Source: RPQJ01 sp963707145
Lineage (GTDB): Bacteria; Pseudomonadota; Gammaproteobacteria; Steroidobacterales; Steroidobacteraceae
Length of the DNA: 64,000 bases
Direction of reading: 5' to 3'
Assembly: GCA_963707145.1 (NCBI GenBank)
Contig: CAVPOQ010000003.1
Coordinates: 1-64,000 of the forward strand
Part shown: one piece after another, positions 1-9,601 of the stretch
How positions within the stretch are numbered: position 1 is the stretch's first letter
How the letters are laid out: each line of letters starts with the position of its first letter
Translations under genes and position numbers: made by a program
Notes under the pieces: model-generated
Told to the model about the DNA's origin: nothing
The model's input: the letters and a program-made list of their open reading frames with translations, nothing else
The model's database searches: none

Positions 1-1
1 C

Positions 2-570
2 GTCGCCCGGCATCGGGCGTGGGCGGAGCGACGCGTGCGCGATTACGCGCTGCTGGCGCCGGCCTGCGGCGAACGCCGGCCGGCCTCGCTCTACCTGCCG
101 CTGACCGGACAGCGCTGGGCGGTGGAGTACCAACCGGCGCGCCGCGCCGCCGTGCACCAGCGTGCCGACGGGGTGCTGCAGGTGCGTCTGGAATTCCGCG
201 ACCGACCGGCGGTGGGGCAGCTGCTGCTGCGCTGGCTGGCGGGGATCGCAGCCGACGAACTGCGCCGGCGGCTCGAGGAGACATCGCGCGCGACTGGGCA
301 TTCCACTACGTCCGCATGCGCCTGCGCCGGCAGCGCACACGCTGGGGTAGCTGCTCCGCGGCCGGCACGATCAGCCTCGACGCTTGCCTGATGTTCCAGC
401 GGCCCGGGGTCGTGCGCTACCTGCTCGTGCACGAGCTCTGCCATCGCCTCCAGATGAACCACTCGCCGCGCTTCTGGAGCCTCGTGGAGAGCCACGAGCC
501 CGGCTGGCGCGCGCTCGACGCGGAGCTGCTCAAGGGCTGGCGCAATGTCCGCTTCGCTGGTCTTCCCCGG
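2..570 (+). CDS. YgjP/DUF45-family zinc metallopeptidase, 5' partial and frameshifted
   Basis: The coding frame is already open at base 2, so the true start lies upstream of the window. The first part reads in frame 2 (WAERRVRDYALLAP and onward) to about base 280, then the homology continues in frame 1 (DWAFHYVRMRLRRQ). One missing G near 279-281 would join them. The second part has the family signature: the R-TRWGSCS segment, the zinc motif HELCH (about 430-444), then NHSPRFW with the likely third zinc ligand. The 3' end is uncertain because no stop follows in frame shortly after LLKGWR; another indel near 545 is likely. Family members are SprT-like putative metallopeptidases of poorly known substrate. 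It lies just before the DAHP synthase on the same strand. Identity is clear from the motifs; the boundaries are not. Confidence 0.75.
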
Positions 571-676
571 CTCAGCGCCTTGCGGTCCGGACGGCATCCT
601 CCATGCCGGCGAGGCCGGCTCGGGACGTGCTGTGTCAGATATCGCGCCCCCGAATTCCCCACACGTGACGAGACCG

Positions 677-1745
677 ATGCAAGAACGCCTCCAGAACATC
701 AATGTCCTCTCAAGCGAACTGCTGCCGACGCCGAAGGAGATCAAGCGCGCCATGCTGCTGCCCGCGGCCTCCGAAAAGTTAGCCTCCGTGTTCCGCAGCC
801 GCGGCGCGGTGCGCCGGATCCTCGACCGCGAGGACCCGCGCCTGTTCGTGGTGATCGGCCCCTGCTCGATCCACGATCCAAACGCCGCCCGCGAGTACGC
901 GACCCGGCTCCCCGGCCTGGCCGGCCGGGTCGACCGGATGCTGGTGATCATGCGGGTCTACTTCGAGAAGCCGCGCACCACGGTCGGCTGGAAGGGCCTC
1001 ATCAACGACCCGGCTCGACGACTCCTTCCACATCGCCAAGGGCCTCGGGCTGGCGCGCGACTGCTCCTGTCCTCGCCGACATGGGGCTGCCCGCCGCCAC
1101 CGAGGCGCTCGACCCGATCACGCCGCAGTACATCGCCGAGCTCGTGCCTGGACGGCGATCGGCGCGCGCACCACCGAGTCGCAGACCCACCGCGAGATGG
1201 CGAGCGGCCTCTCGATGCCCGTCGGGTTCAAGAACGCCACCGACGGCTCGTTGCGGCCGCGATCAACGCGCTGCTGTCGGCGCGCCACCCCCACATTTCC
1301 TCGGCATCACGCAGCAGGGCCGCGGCGGTGTTCCAAACGCGCGGCAACCCGTACGGCCACATCGTGCTGCGCGGCGGCGGCGGCCGGTCCAACTACGCGC
1401 CCGCCAGCATGGCCGCCGCGAGCGCGAGCTCGAGCCGGCGGGGCTCCCGCCGCGGATCGTGGTCGACTGCAGCCATGGCAACTCGACAAGGACCCCCGCC
1501 GGCAGTCGCTGTGGCGCGACGTCGCGACCAGATACGGGGGGCAACCGGTCGATCGTGGGCTGATGCTCGAGAGCAACATCCACCCCGGCAGCCAGCCGAT
1601 CCCGGCCGACCGGGCGAAGCTGGCGTACGGCGTGTCGGTGACCGACGCCTGCATCGGCTGGGAGACCACCGAGGGACTGCTGCAGTCGCTCGATGGGCGC
1701 GCCTGCGCACGGCGCCGCGCTTCGCGCGGGATCCCGCCGCGGCAT
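677..1745 (+). CDS. aroG: 3-deoxy-7-phosphoheptulonate (DAHP) synthase, class I, heavily frameshifted
   Basis: DAHP synthase condenses phosphoenolpyruvate and erythrose 4-phosphate, the first step of the shikimate pathway. The start is the ATG at 677 (MQERLQNINV). Recognisable blocks, in order but in changing frames, are GPCSIHD (about 863-885), KPRTTVGWKGLINDP (to 1012), GLPAATEALDPITPQYIAEL, IGARTTESQTHREMASGL, PVGFKN, NPYGHIVLRGG, VVDCSHGNS, SNIHPGSQPIPADRAKLAYG and ITDACIGWE-like VTDACIGWE near the end. I count roughly ten to twelve breaks. Nearly all are repaired by adding one C, G or A to a short run, for example gactgctcc for gacctgctcc. The enzyme is needed for aromatic synthesis, so sequence error is more likely than decay. 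The exact stop is uncertain; it ends at or before the next gene's start at 1744. Confidence 0.85.
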
Positions 1746-2505
1746 GATCGTGCGAGGGTTTCTGGCACTGCTGGCGGCGCTCGGCCTGCTCCCGGCCGGG
1801 GCGGACGAGCTCACGGCACGGCAGATCGTCGAGCGTGTGCATGCGGCCTGGGCGGCGACGCCTGGCTCGCCGCGGGCACCAACGTGATGCGCGGGCACGC
1901 AACGCTCTGCCGCGACGGCGATCCGGCGCGCTGCGTGGAGGCCGACCGCTACGAAATGTTCCGCGTCTATCCGACGCAACTCGCTCACGGCGCGCACGCA
2001 GGCAGCGGCAAATTCCGGCTCGACGCATACTCCGGCGGCAAGCTGCTGTTCCAGGTGGCCTTCGATGGCGAGCGCTCCTACGACCAGAATGGCCCGGTGC
2101 CGCCCGGGCGCGCCGCGAACGACGAAGCGAGCGCATTCGGCTTCAGCGCCATCCGCTTCGCCCTGCAAGCGGGTTCGCGGACGAGCAACTGACGACGATC
2201 AGGTCGAGGGCCGGCCAAGCCAATTCGTGCGCGACCAACCTGAGCGGCACCCGGACCCTGTTCGGAATCGACCGGGAGACCTATGCCGTGCTGTCGGCCG
2301 GTTGGCCGACACCCAAGGGCTTCCACCAGCGCGTCTATTCAGACTTCTACCGCGTCGGCGAGCGGGGATTCCTGAGCCTGGGCGCGTGCGCCACTACTAC
2401 GACGGCGTGAAGAGCGTGGACATCCGCTGGACCTCCGCCGAGATCGGCCAGCCGATCCCCGACGCGATGTTCGTGTTCGGGCCGGGGGTAGAATCCGGCC
2501 ATTGA
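1744..2505 (+). CDS. Exported protein of unknown function, frameshifted
   Basis: The start is an ATG at 1744 giving a clear Sec signal peptide (MIVRGFLALLAALGLLPAGA, cut near ADEL). The mature part opens with LTARQIVERVHAAWAA, reminiscent of the first helix of LolA/outer-membrane lipoprotein-sorting-like proteins, but I cannot assign a family. Reading continues in other frames: WLAAGTNVMRGHATLC, then FRLDAYSGGKLLFQVAFDGE, then LTTIRSRAGQ, then VKSVDIRWTSAEIGQPIPD, ending at the TGA at 2503-2505. At least three single-base breaks are needed, of the same missing-base type as in the DAHP synthase. It follows that gene directly and precedes the amidohydrolase by 17 bases. A beta-rich periplasmic protein is plausible; function unknown. 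Confidence 0.6.
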
Positions 2506-2522
2506 CCTCCCTGGGGCTCGCC

Positions 2523-3993
2523 ATGCCGACGAACAAGACCTCGACCTGCTCGTCAAGAACGTGCGCATCGTCCGCCCGAACAAGGCGTCCGTGCAGAAGG
2601 GCGACGTCGCGATCAAGGATGGCAAGTTCGCCAGGGTCGGGCGTGACATCGCCGCGGACGAGGCGCGCAGGGTGGTGGACGGGAAGGGGCTGCTCGCTTT
2701 CCCGGGCCTGGTCGACCCGCACATGCACACCGGGATCTACTCGCCGCTCGCCGAGGACGCGGTCTCCGAGAGCCGCGCGGCGGCGCAGGGCGGAGTGACC
2801 TCGAGCCTCAACTACTTCCGCACCGGGCAGTACTACCTCAACAAGGGCGGCGCCTACGCCGGGTTCTTCCCGGAGGTGCTCGCGATCTCCAACGGACGCT
2901 TCCACGTGGACTACGCGTATCACCTCGCACCGATGGACCGCGGGCACATCGACGAGATCCCGATGCTCGTCGAGAAGCATGGCGTCACCTCGTTCAAGAT
3001 CTACATGTTCTACGGCGGCTACGGGCTGCACGGGGCCTCGAGCCACCAGCACGAGTTCCTGATGATCGACCAGGACGAGAAGTACGACATTGCGCACTTC
3101 GAGTTCGTGATGCGCGGCGTGCAGCGCGCGATGCAGCAGTTTCCGGACCGTCGCGACGCCATCAGCCTGAGCCTGCACTGCGAGACCGCGGAGATCATGG
3201 CTGCGTACACGAAGATCGTGCAGCAGCAGGGCAAGCTGACGGGCCTGAAGGCCTACAGCGCGGCGCGTCCCCCGCACTCCGAAGGCCTGGCGATCTGCAT
3301 CGCGTCCTACCTCGCCCACGAGACCGACTGCATCAACATCAACTTGCTGCACCTCACCTCGCGCAAGGCGGTCGAGGCGGCCCTCAGGATGGCGAAGGCC
3401 TTCCCGCACGTGAATTTCCGCCGCGAGGTCACGGTCGGGCACCTGCTGCTGGACGACGACGCGCCGACGGGGCGCTCGCCAAGGTCAATCCGCCGATCCG
3501 GTCGCGCGACGACGTCGAGTATCTGTGGAAGGCGCTGCTCGACGGCAAGCTCGACTGGGTGTGCAGCGACCACGCGTGCTGCCGGCACGAGATGAAGGTC
3601 AACGCATCGAAGCCCGACGAGATCTTCCTCGGCAAGTCCGGGTTCGGCGGCACCGAGTACCTGCTGTCGGGCGTGGCGAGCGAGGGCCGCAGGCGCGGGC
3701 TGTCCTGGAACCGCATTGCGGAGCTGACCTCCTGGAATGCGGCGCAGCGCTTCGGGCTGAGGAGCAAAGGCGACATCGCGCCGGGCTACGACGCCGACCT
3801 CGTGCTGTTCGATCCGGACAAATCGTTCGTGGTGCGCGCGGCGGAGTCCGAATCCACGCAGGGCTACACGCCGTTCGAGGGCATGGAGCTCACGGGCAAG
3901 GTCGCAAGCACCTACCTGCGCGGCCGGCTGATCTACGATCGGGGCAAGGTTCTCGGGGCGCCTTCTGGCCGGTACCTCAGGCGACCCTGCTGA
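2523..3993 (+). CDS. Dihydropyrimidinase/allantoinase-like cyclic amidohydrolase, frameshifted
   Basis: A member of the amidohydrolase superfamily that hydrolyses cyclic amides such as hydantoins, dihydropyrimidines or allantoin; the substrate cannot be told from sequence alone. Visible metal-centre elements are PHMH (HxH), the FKIYMFY segment carrying the lysine normally carbamylated, LHCETAE, NLLHLTS, and SDHACC with the catalytic Asp. The C-terminal GDIAPGYDADLVLFDP block is typical. The chosen start is the ATG at 2523 (MPTNK). A missing G near 2538 moves it into the main frame (LLVKNVRIVRPN), and another missing G in a G run near 3470 moves it to the frame ending at 3993. Total length, about 490 residues, fits the family. 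It reads in the same direction as its neighbours; no transporter or hydantoin genes lie beside it. Confidence 0.8.
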
Positions 3994-4133
3994 GGCGGCC
4001 CGCCCGGACCGCTGTCCGGCCCGGTAGCAGCCCAGAGGGCGGCGTCGCGGTTGCTCGCGAATCCGCGTCCGCGACCGACACGAACCACTGGTACCATCGC
4101 GAGTTCGCGAGCCACCTCCACTGGAGAACGACC

Positions 4134-4616
4134 ATGACAATCAAGACCGGCGACAGGATGCCCTCGGGTGTGTTCACGATCCCGGGCCCGGACGGTCCGC
4201 AGAAGCTCACCACCGAGCAGTTGTTCGCTGGCAAGAAAGTGGTGCTGTTCTCAGTGCCGGGCGCCTTCACGCCGACCTGCGATGCGCGCCACCTGCCGGG
4301 CTTCGTGCAGCACGCCGCCGACTTCAAGGCCAAGGGTGTCGACACCGTCGCCTGCATGGCCGTGAACGACGTGTTCGTCATGAAGGCGTGGGGCAAGGCC
4401 TCGGCCGTCGACGACACGGTGCTGATGCTCGCCGACGGCAACGCCGACTACGCGAAGGCGCTGGGCCTCGAACTCGATGCGACCGGCTTCGGCATGGGTC
4501 TGCGCGGCAAGCGCTTCGCGATCGTCGTGCAGGACGGCGTCGCCAAGGGCGTGTTCGTCGAGGGACCGGGCGAGTTCAAGGTGTCGAGCGCCGAGTACGT
4601 TCTCGGACAGCTCTGA
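4134..4616 (+). CDS. Peroxiredoxin, Prx5/AhpE-like (AhpC/TSA domain)
   Basis: A 160-residue thiol peroxidase of the Prx5 type, which reduces hydrogen peroxide and organic peroxides using a thiol donor. The peroxidatic cysteine is C49 in PGAFTPTCDARHLPGF, the usual Prx5 motif; another cysteine sits near residue 74. The length is normal for a single-domain cytosolic Prx5. The ATG at 4134 is preceded by GGAG at about 4123-4126, a well-spaced ribosome binding site. It is followed 6 bases later by an NADP-dependent oxidoreductase, which may be co-transcribed. No glutaredoxin domain is fused to it, so the electron donor is unknown. Confidence 0.92.
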   Translation: MTIKTGDRMPSGVFTIPGPDGPQKLTTEQLFAGKKVVLFSVPGAFTPTCDARHLPGFVQHAADFKAKGVDTVACMAVNDVFVMKAWGKASAVDDTVLMLADGNADYAKALGLELDATGFGMGLRGKRFAIVVQDGVAKGVFVEGPGEFKVSSAEYVLGQL

Positions 4617-4622
4617 TCCCGA

Positions 4623-5630
4623 TTGGCATCCAACCGGCGCATCCTGTTCGCACGGGTGCCGCAGGGCCTCCCGGCGCCCGGCGATTTCGCGTCCGACACC
4701 ATTGAGACCCCGTCGCCAGGCCCCGGGCAGTTCCTGTCGCGAACGATCTGGCTGTCGCTCGACCCCTACCTTCGCAACGTGATGAAGGGGCACGCGCTCT
4801 ACGGTGTGGCGCTCAGGCCCGGCGATCCGATGCACGGCGAGACCGTGGCCCGGGTCGTCGAGTCCCGGCACCCGGAGTTCGCGGCCGGCGAGTACGTGGT
4901 CGCGCGCAACGGCTGGCAGCAGTACGCGCTCTCCGACGGACAGGGCGTGCGCAGGGTGGACCCGGAGGCGGCACCGCTGTCGACCGCGCTCGGCGTGCTG
5001 GGCATGCCGGGCCTGACCGGCTACGCAGGGCTAACCTGCTGCGGCGAGCCGCAGGCGGGCGAGACCGTGCTCGTCTCGGCGGCCACAGGACCCGTCGGCA
5101 GCACCGCCGGACAGACGGCACGGCTGCTCGGCGCGCGTGCGGTCGGAATTGCGGGCGGCAAGGACAAGTGCCGCTACGCGGTCGAGGAACTCGGTTTTGC
5201 CGCCTGCCTCGACCGAACGCAGGGCGACCTCGCGGCACAGGTTCGCGACGCCTGTCCTGGCGGAGCACACGTGTACTTCGACAACGTCGGCGGCGACGTG
5301 CTCGCGGCGGCGCTCGCCAACCTCGCACGCGGCGCGCGGGTCGTGCTGTGCGGCATGATCGAGGCCTACAGCCTGGATGTGCCGCCCGCGCACGGGCCGT
5401 TCCTCGGTCCGGTGGTCGCCGCGCGCGCCACGGTCCGCGGCTTCGTTGTCTACGACCACCTGCATCGGATGAACGAGATGCAGCGAGTGATCGGCGGTTG
5501 GATGCGCGAGGGGCGCTTCCGCTACCGCGAGGACGTGACCGTCGGTCTGGAGAACGCCCCCGCGGCCTTCTGCCGGCTCATGCGCGGCGGGAACTTCGGC
5601 AAGAGCCTGGTGCGCGTCGCCGCCGACTGA
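4623..5630 (+). CDS. NADP-dependent medium-chain oxidoreductase (CurA/YncB-like, MDR family)
   Basis: A 335-residue zinc-independent medium-chain dehydrogenase/reductase. Such enzymes reduce C=C bonds of enones or prostaglandin-like compounds with NADPH. The N-terminal half has the LSLDPYLRNVM segment typical of the CurA/leukotriene-B4-dehydrogenase group. The Rossmann motif lies around residues 155-165 (VSAATGPVGSTAGQ), followed by VYFDNVGGDVL. No structural or catalytic zinc cysteines are seen, as expected. The start given is a TTG at 4623, chosen because the homology begins at once and no ATG or GTG precedes it; no strong ribosome binding site is seen. It is close behind the peroxiredoxin gene. 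Confidence 0.88.
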   Translation: MASNRRILFARVPQGLPAPGDFASDTIETPSPGPGQFLSRTIWLSLDPYLRNVMKGHALYGVALRPGDPMHGETVARVVESRHPEFAAGEYVVARNGWQQYALSDGQGVRRVDPEAAPLSTALGVLGMPGLTGYAGLTCCGEPQAGETVLVSAATGPVGSTAGQTARLLGARAVGIAGGKDKCRYAVEELGFAACLDRTQGDLAAQVRDACPGGAHVYFDNVGGDVLAAALANLARGARVVLCGMIEAYSLDVPPAHGPFLGPVVAARATVRGFVVYDHLHRMNEMQRVIGGWMREGRFRYREDVTVGLENAPAAFCRLMRGGNFGKSLVRVAAD

Positions 5631-5742
5631 CCACAGCCCCGTACGCCGCCGGCAGGAGACGAGGTGACCGGCCGGCCCACGTCCGCGTCGCGGAGCGTGG
5701 AACGGCCGGGGACCGGATCCGGCGGGCGTGCCGTGCCCGCGT

Positions 5743-6690
5743 TCAGCCGCCGAGCTGCTTCTCGATCTCCGGCACGATCGCGAACAGGTCGCCCACCAGC
5801 CCGATGTCTGCGGCCTCGAAGATCGGCGCTTCGCCGTCCTTGTTGATCGCGACGATGGTGCGCGCGTCCTTGATGCCGGTCATGTGCTGGATGGCGCCCG
5901 AGATGCCGATCGCGATGTAGAGCTCCGGCGCGATGATCTTGCCGGTCTGGCCGATCTGCAGGTCGTTCGGTACGTAGCCCGCATCCACAGCGGCGCGCGA
6001 GGCGCCCACGGCGGCGCCCATCCTGTCGGCCAGGCTGTAGATGATCTTGAAGCCGTCGGCGCTGCCGAGCGCCCGGCCGCCCGCCACGACGCGAGTCGCG
6101 GACTGCAGGTCGGGGCGGCCCGTCGTGGCACCCGAGCGCGAGACGAAGCGGGTGTGCGAGGGCAGGGCGACGCTGCTGACGTCCACCTTCTCGATCGTAG
6201 CGCTGCCGCCCTGCGGGGCCGCCTCGAACGAGGCCACACGCACGGTCGCGACCACGGTCGCATCCGCCGGCACCTCGACCGTGAGCACCGCGTTGCCGGC
6301 GTAGATCGGCCGCTTGAACGAGTGTGCTCCCTCGACGGCCATGATGTCGGTCACCTGGCCGACGCCGAGCAGTGCGGCGACGCGCGGCATCAGGTCCTTG
6401 CCGAAGGTGGTCGACGGACCGAACACGTGCGTGTAGCCCGCGGCCAGCTTCGCCAGCTGCGGGGCCAGCACCGCGGCGAGCGGCTCGACGTTCGCGGCGT
6501 TCTCCGCGACCAGCACCCTGCTCACGCCGGCGAGCGCCGCGGCCTGCGCGGCGACGGCCGCGCCGTCGACGGCGAGTACCAGGACGTCCACGGAGGCGCC
6601 GGGGATCTTCGCGGCGCAACTCACACACTTCGACGTGCTCGCGTTGAGGCGGGCGCCGTCGTGTTCCGCAACGATCAGGATCTTGCTCAT
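5743..6690 (-). CDS. etfA: Electron transfer flavoprotein subunit alpha
   Basis: The alpha subunit of the FAD-containing electron transfer flavoprotein, which collects electrons from acyl-CoA and related dehydrogenases and passes them to ETF-ubiquinone oxidoreductase. The N-terminal ETF domain begins MSKILIVAEHDG. The C-terminal FAD-binding domain carries GRALGSADGF, GASRAAVDAGY and GISGAIQHMTG, typical of the family. Length is about 315 residues, as usual. I chose the ATG at 6690 over a GTG three bases upstream: it overlaps the stop of etfB by one base (TGATG), a normal translational coupling. Confidence 0.97.
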   Translation of the reverse strand: MSKILIVAEHDGARLNASTSKCVSCAAKIPGASVDVLVLAVDGAAVAAQAAALAGVSRVLVAENAANVEPLAAVLAPQLAKLAAGYTHVFGPSTTFGKDLMPRVAALLGVGQVTDIMAVEGAHSFKRPIYAGNAVLTVEVPADATVVATVRVASFEAAPQGGSATIEKVDVSSVALPSHTRFVSRSGATTGRPDLQSATRVVAGGRALGSADGFKIIYSLADRMGAAVGASRAAVDAGYVPNDLQIGQTGKIIAPELYIAIGISGAIQHMTGIKDARTIVAINKDGEAPIFEAADIGLVGDLFAIVPEIEKQLGG

Positions 6691-7439
6691 CACACCAGCC
6701 CCTTCTTCTTGAGTGCGTCGACGAGTTCGGCGACGTCCTTCACCATGACGCCCTTGGAGCGCTGCGGCGGCGGCTCGACGCGCACCGTGCGGAACGCCGC
6801 GGCCTCCGACACGCCGAAGTCACCGAGCGACATCGTGTCGAGCGGCTTCTTCTTCGCCTTCATGATGTCGGGCAGTTTCACGTAGCGCGGCTCGTTGAGG
6901 CGCAGGTCCACGCTCAGGACCGCCGGCAGGTCGACCTCGAGGACCTCGAGGCCGGCATCGACTTCGCGGGTCACCGTGGCCTTGCCGTCGGCGATCTCGA
7001 CCTTGGAGCACGACACGGCCTGCGGCCGGTCCCACAGCGCGGCCAGCATCTGCGGCGCCTGTCCGTTGTCGTCGTCGATGGCCTGCTTGCCGAGCAGCAC
7101 CAGCAGCGGCTGCTCCTTGTCGATCAGCTGGCGGAAGATCCGCGCCACCGACAGCGGCGGGACCGTGGCGTCGGTCTGCACGAGGATGGCGCGGTCCGCG
7201 CCCATCGCCAGCGCGGTGCGCAGCTGCTGCTGGGCATCGGCCGGGCCGATGCCAACCGCGAGCACTTCGTCGGCCAGCCCCTTTTCCTTGATCCGCAGCG
7301 CTTCCTCGAGCGCGATTTCGTCGAAGGGGTTGATGCTCATCTTGACCCCTTCGGTCACCACTCCCGTGTTGTCCGGTTTCACCCGCACGCGGACGTTGTA
7401 GTCCACCACGCGCTTGACGCCTACCATGATTCTGCGCAC
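6690..7439 (-). CDS. etfB: Electron transfer flavoprotein subunit beta
   Basis: The AMP-binding beta subunit partner of EtfA. At 249 residues it has the normal length. Conserved stretches include VKRVVDYNVRVRV near the start, MSINPFDEIALEEALRIKE, and the C-terminal DLPAVLSVDLRLNEPRY signature. The start is a GTG at 7439 with an AGGAG about 8 bases upstream; the ATG at 7427 has no ribosome binding site and would remove the first strand (IMVGVKR). etfB precedes etfA in a two-gene operon on the minus strand. No dehydrogenase gene is adjacent. Confidence 0.97.
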   Translation of the reverse strand: MRRIMVGVKRVVDYNVRVRVKPDNTGVVTEGVKMSINPFDEIALEEALRIKEKGLADEVLAVGIGPADAQQQLRTALAMGADRAILVQTDATVPPLSVARIFRQLIDKEQPLLVLLGKQAIDDDNGQAPQMLAALWDRPQAVSCSKVEIADGKATVTREVDAGLEVLEVDLPAVLSVDLRLNEPRYVKLPDIMKAKKKPLDTMSLGDFGVSEAAAFRTVRVEPPPQRSKGVMVKDVAELVDALKKKGLV

Positions 7440-7490
7440 GCGCCTGACTCCTCTGATGGCCGGTTCAAATCGTGTCTTTGCAATGCAGCA

Positions 7491-8558
7491 TCATACCAGC
7501 CCGAGCCGGGCCAGCCGCTCGATGACCGCGCGCTGGGTGGCGAGGAAATGGCTCCGCTCGGGGGTGACGACCCGGCCGGCCGCATCGAGCAGCGTGTTGG
7601 CCGGATACACCGGCGAACCGCCGTAGACCGGTGCGAACAGCTCGAGCCGCTGGCGGGAAAGCAGATTCCCCATCCCGGGCCGGCGCCGGTAGCGGCGCAG
7701 CGCGGCGAGGTCGATGTCGGCACAGGCGACCGCGCTTTCGCCGAAGCCGGCCTCGATGCGGACCTCACCGAGGTAGTCGACAACCTTGGACATGCCGTCC
7801 GTCGACTGGGCCGGCAGGTCGGCGTCCACGAAGCCGCCGGTGTTTGCGGAAACCACGTATGCGAGGTTCTCGATCGCCCGGGCGCGCTTCGCCACGTCCT
7901 TGGGCGTGAGGCGGGTGCTGCCGACTTCGCTGGTGGAGTGTACGAAGACTTCGGCACCGCGCAGGGCGAGTGCCCGGGCGATCTCGGGGTAGAGGATCTC
8001 CTCCGACGCGATCGCTGCGAGACGCCCGATCTCGGTGTCGGCCACCGGAAACACTCCGTCCAATCCGTAGAGTTCGAGGTATCGGTCCCAGACGTCGTGT
8101 GGCGTGGGCGCGAACATGGATACCAGCCGACGGTAGCGGAGCACCGTGCGACCGGACGGATCGAGTACGAAGCTCGACTGGAAGTAGAGCCCTGGAAACG
8201 CCGGGTCGGTTTCGTAGGCGTTGCCCGCGAGGAACAGGTCGTTGTCCGCGGCGATCCGGCCCAGCGCGGCGTACTCGGGGCCGTCGGGATCGAGCGCGGC
8301 CTTGGCGGACCATGCCGGTATGGATTCGCCGAGCGGGTAGCCGGTGAGGAAGTACTCCGGCAGCACGACCAGGCGCACGTCCGGGCCCAGGAAGCCCTTG
8401 GCGGCGCGGACCTGCCGCGCGATCCGCTCGATCGAGTCCCCCATGCGGGCACGCGCCGAGGCGGGATCCGCGCAGCGATTGACCGCATGGCAGGCAACCT
8501 GCAGGGCCAGCGCGCGGTAGGCGGGGATCGCGTCAGTCGGGTCTGTCTTGTCGGTCAT
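7491..8558 (-). CDS. Nitrilase-superfamily protein with altered catalytic triad
   Basis: A 355-residue protein of the carbon-nitrogen hydrolase fold. The start is the ATG at 8558 (MTDKTDPTD). Family landmarks are VVLPEYFLTGYP with the catalytic Glu at 68, GNAYET, the strand after YRR (141-144), ASEEILYPEIARALALRGAE (about 184-203), HSTSEVG and FVDADLPAQ. The active enzymes use Glu-Lys-Cys. Here the lysine position reads Arg (YRR, 143 or 144) and the cysteine position before the conserved YPE reads Ser185. That makes amidase or nitrilase activity doubtful. It could bind a related ligand, or use serine in some other reaction. It stands alone between etfB and rsgA on the minus strand. Confidence 0.85.
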   Translation of the reverse strand: MTDKTDPTDAIPAYRALALQVACHAVNRCADPASARARMGDSIERIARQVRAAKGFLGPDVRLVVLPEYFLTGYPLGESIPAWSAKAALDPDGPEYAALGRIAADNDLFLAGNAYETDPAFPGLYFQSSFVLDPSGRTVLRYRRLVSMFAPTPHDVWDRYLELYGLDGVFPVADTEIGRLAAIASEEILYPEIARALALRGAEVFVHSTSEVGSTRLTPKDVAKRARAIENLAYVVSANTGGFVDADLPAQSTDGMSKVVDYLGEVRIEAGFGESAVACADIDLAALRRYRRRPGMGNLLSRQRLELFAPVYGGSPVYPANTLLDAAGRVVTPERSHFLATQRAVIERLARLGLV

Positions 8559-8685
8559 CGGGCGTCGGGAGCCTGTGCCGGGCCCCATCGCCGGGGCGGT
8601 GACCGAAACTAGGGGAGGCGTGCGCGCACTGTCAAACCCCGGCTCGGGCGGTTGGGCGCTGCGCGGCGGGCGCGGGCGGGTGATT

Positions 8686-9597
8686 TCATCCACCCCAGCC
8701 GCGGCGCTCCTCGAGCTGTCGATTCAGGCTCAGCAGCCGCCGGTAGCTCTCGTAGCGACGTGCATCGATCACCCCCGACTCGACGGCGGCGCGCACCGCG
8801 CACTGCGGTTCCCGAAGATGCAGACAGTCCTGGAAGCGGCAGCCGCCGCCCAGTGCGGCGACCTCGACGTACCCGCGCTGCACGTCCCTGGCGGGCACGA
8901 CCGGCGGCGCGTAGTCACGCACGCCCGGGGAGTCGGCGATCTCGCCCCAAGGCGTCCTCAGGATCGCGGAAGACACGGTGGTGTGCCGGCCTTCCCCCGT
9001 TCCCGTCGACAGTCGCCCGACGGAGCGCAAGGCCTCGCCGGCGAGCGCGTTGAGAAGCGAGGACTTGCCCACGCCCGACTGCCCCGCGAACAAGCTGCGG
9101 CGCCCCGACAGCCGGGCGACCAGTCCCTCGAGTCCCTCGCCGGAGCGGGCGGAGACCGATACGACCGGCAGTCCCGCCGCGCGCAGCGGATCCACGAACG
9201 AAAGGTCCCCGTCGCCGGCGGGCAGGTCGAGCTTGTTGACCACCAGCATGACCGCGATGCCCGCCTGCTCCGCGCCGGCGAGGTAGCGGTCGACCATGAA
9301 GGGGTCGCACTCCGGCAGCGGCGCGATCACGACGGCCAGCTGGTCGAGGTTCGCCGCCAGTGACTCGGGGCGACCGCGGCTGTCGCTGCGACAGAACACG
9401 TTGCGCCGGGGCAGGCGCTCGATCACTGTCCACTCGTCGTCGCCGGGCGACATGGCGATGACGACGTCGTCGCCGGCCACGAGTTCGAGGTTGCGCCGCC
9501 TGAGCTTGCAGGGCCGTGGCTCCAAGCCGTCGCAGGCGACGACGACGCGCCGCCCGTAGGACTCGACTACGCAGCCCGTCTGGTCCGGATTCGTCAC
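8686..9597 (-). CDS. rsgA: Small-ribosomal-subunit biogenesis GTPase RsgA
   Basis: A circularly permuted GTPase that acts late in 30S subunit maturation. At 303 residues it has the usual length. The order is OB-fold (about 1-75), G4 motif NKLD (121-124), G1 P-loop GQSGVGKSS (172-180), G3 DSPG (222-225), then a zinc knuckle C253-x4-C258-x-H260-x5-C266. This G4-G1-G3 order is diagnostic of the family. The start is a GTG at 9597. It lies 4 bases downstream of the M48 peptidase gene, so both are probably in one transcript. In gammaproteobacteria rsgA commonly neighbours orn, as here. Confidence 0.96.
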   Translation of the reverse strand: MTNPDQTGCVVESYGRRVVVACDGLEPRPCKLRRRNLELVAGDDVVIAMSPGDDEWTVIERLPRRNVFCRSDSRGRPESLAANLDQLAVVIAPLPECDPFMVDRYLAGAEQAGIAVMLVVNKLDLPAGDGDLSFVDPLRAAGLPVVSVSARSGEGLEGLVARLSGRRSLFAGQSGVGKSSLLNALAGEALRSVGRLSTGTGEGRHTTVSSAILRTPWGEIADSPGVRDYAPPVVPARDVQRGYVEVAALGGGCRFQDCLHLREPQCAVRAAVESGVIDARRYESYRRLLSLNRQLEERRGWGG

Positions 9598-9601
9598 GCG
9601 A

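Noticed and set aside
19..1563. One 514-residue plus-strand protein covering the first 1.5 kb
   Set aside because: It joins a piece of the metallopeptidase with out-of-frame parts of the DAHP synthase and is open only because of high G+C.
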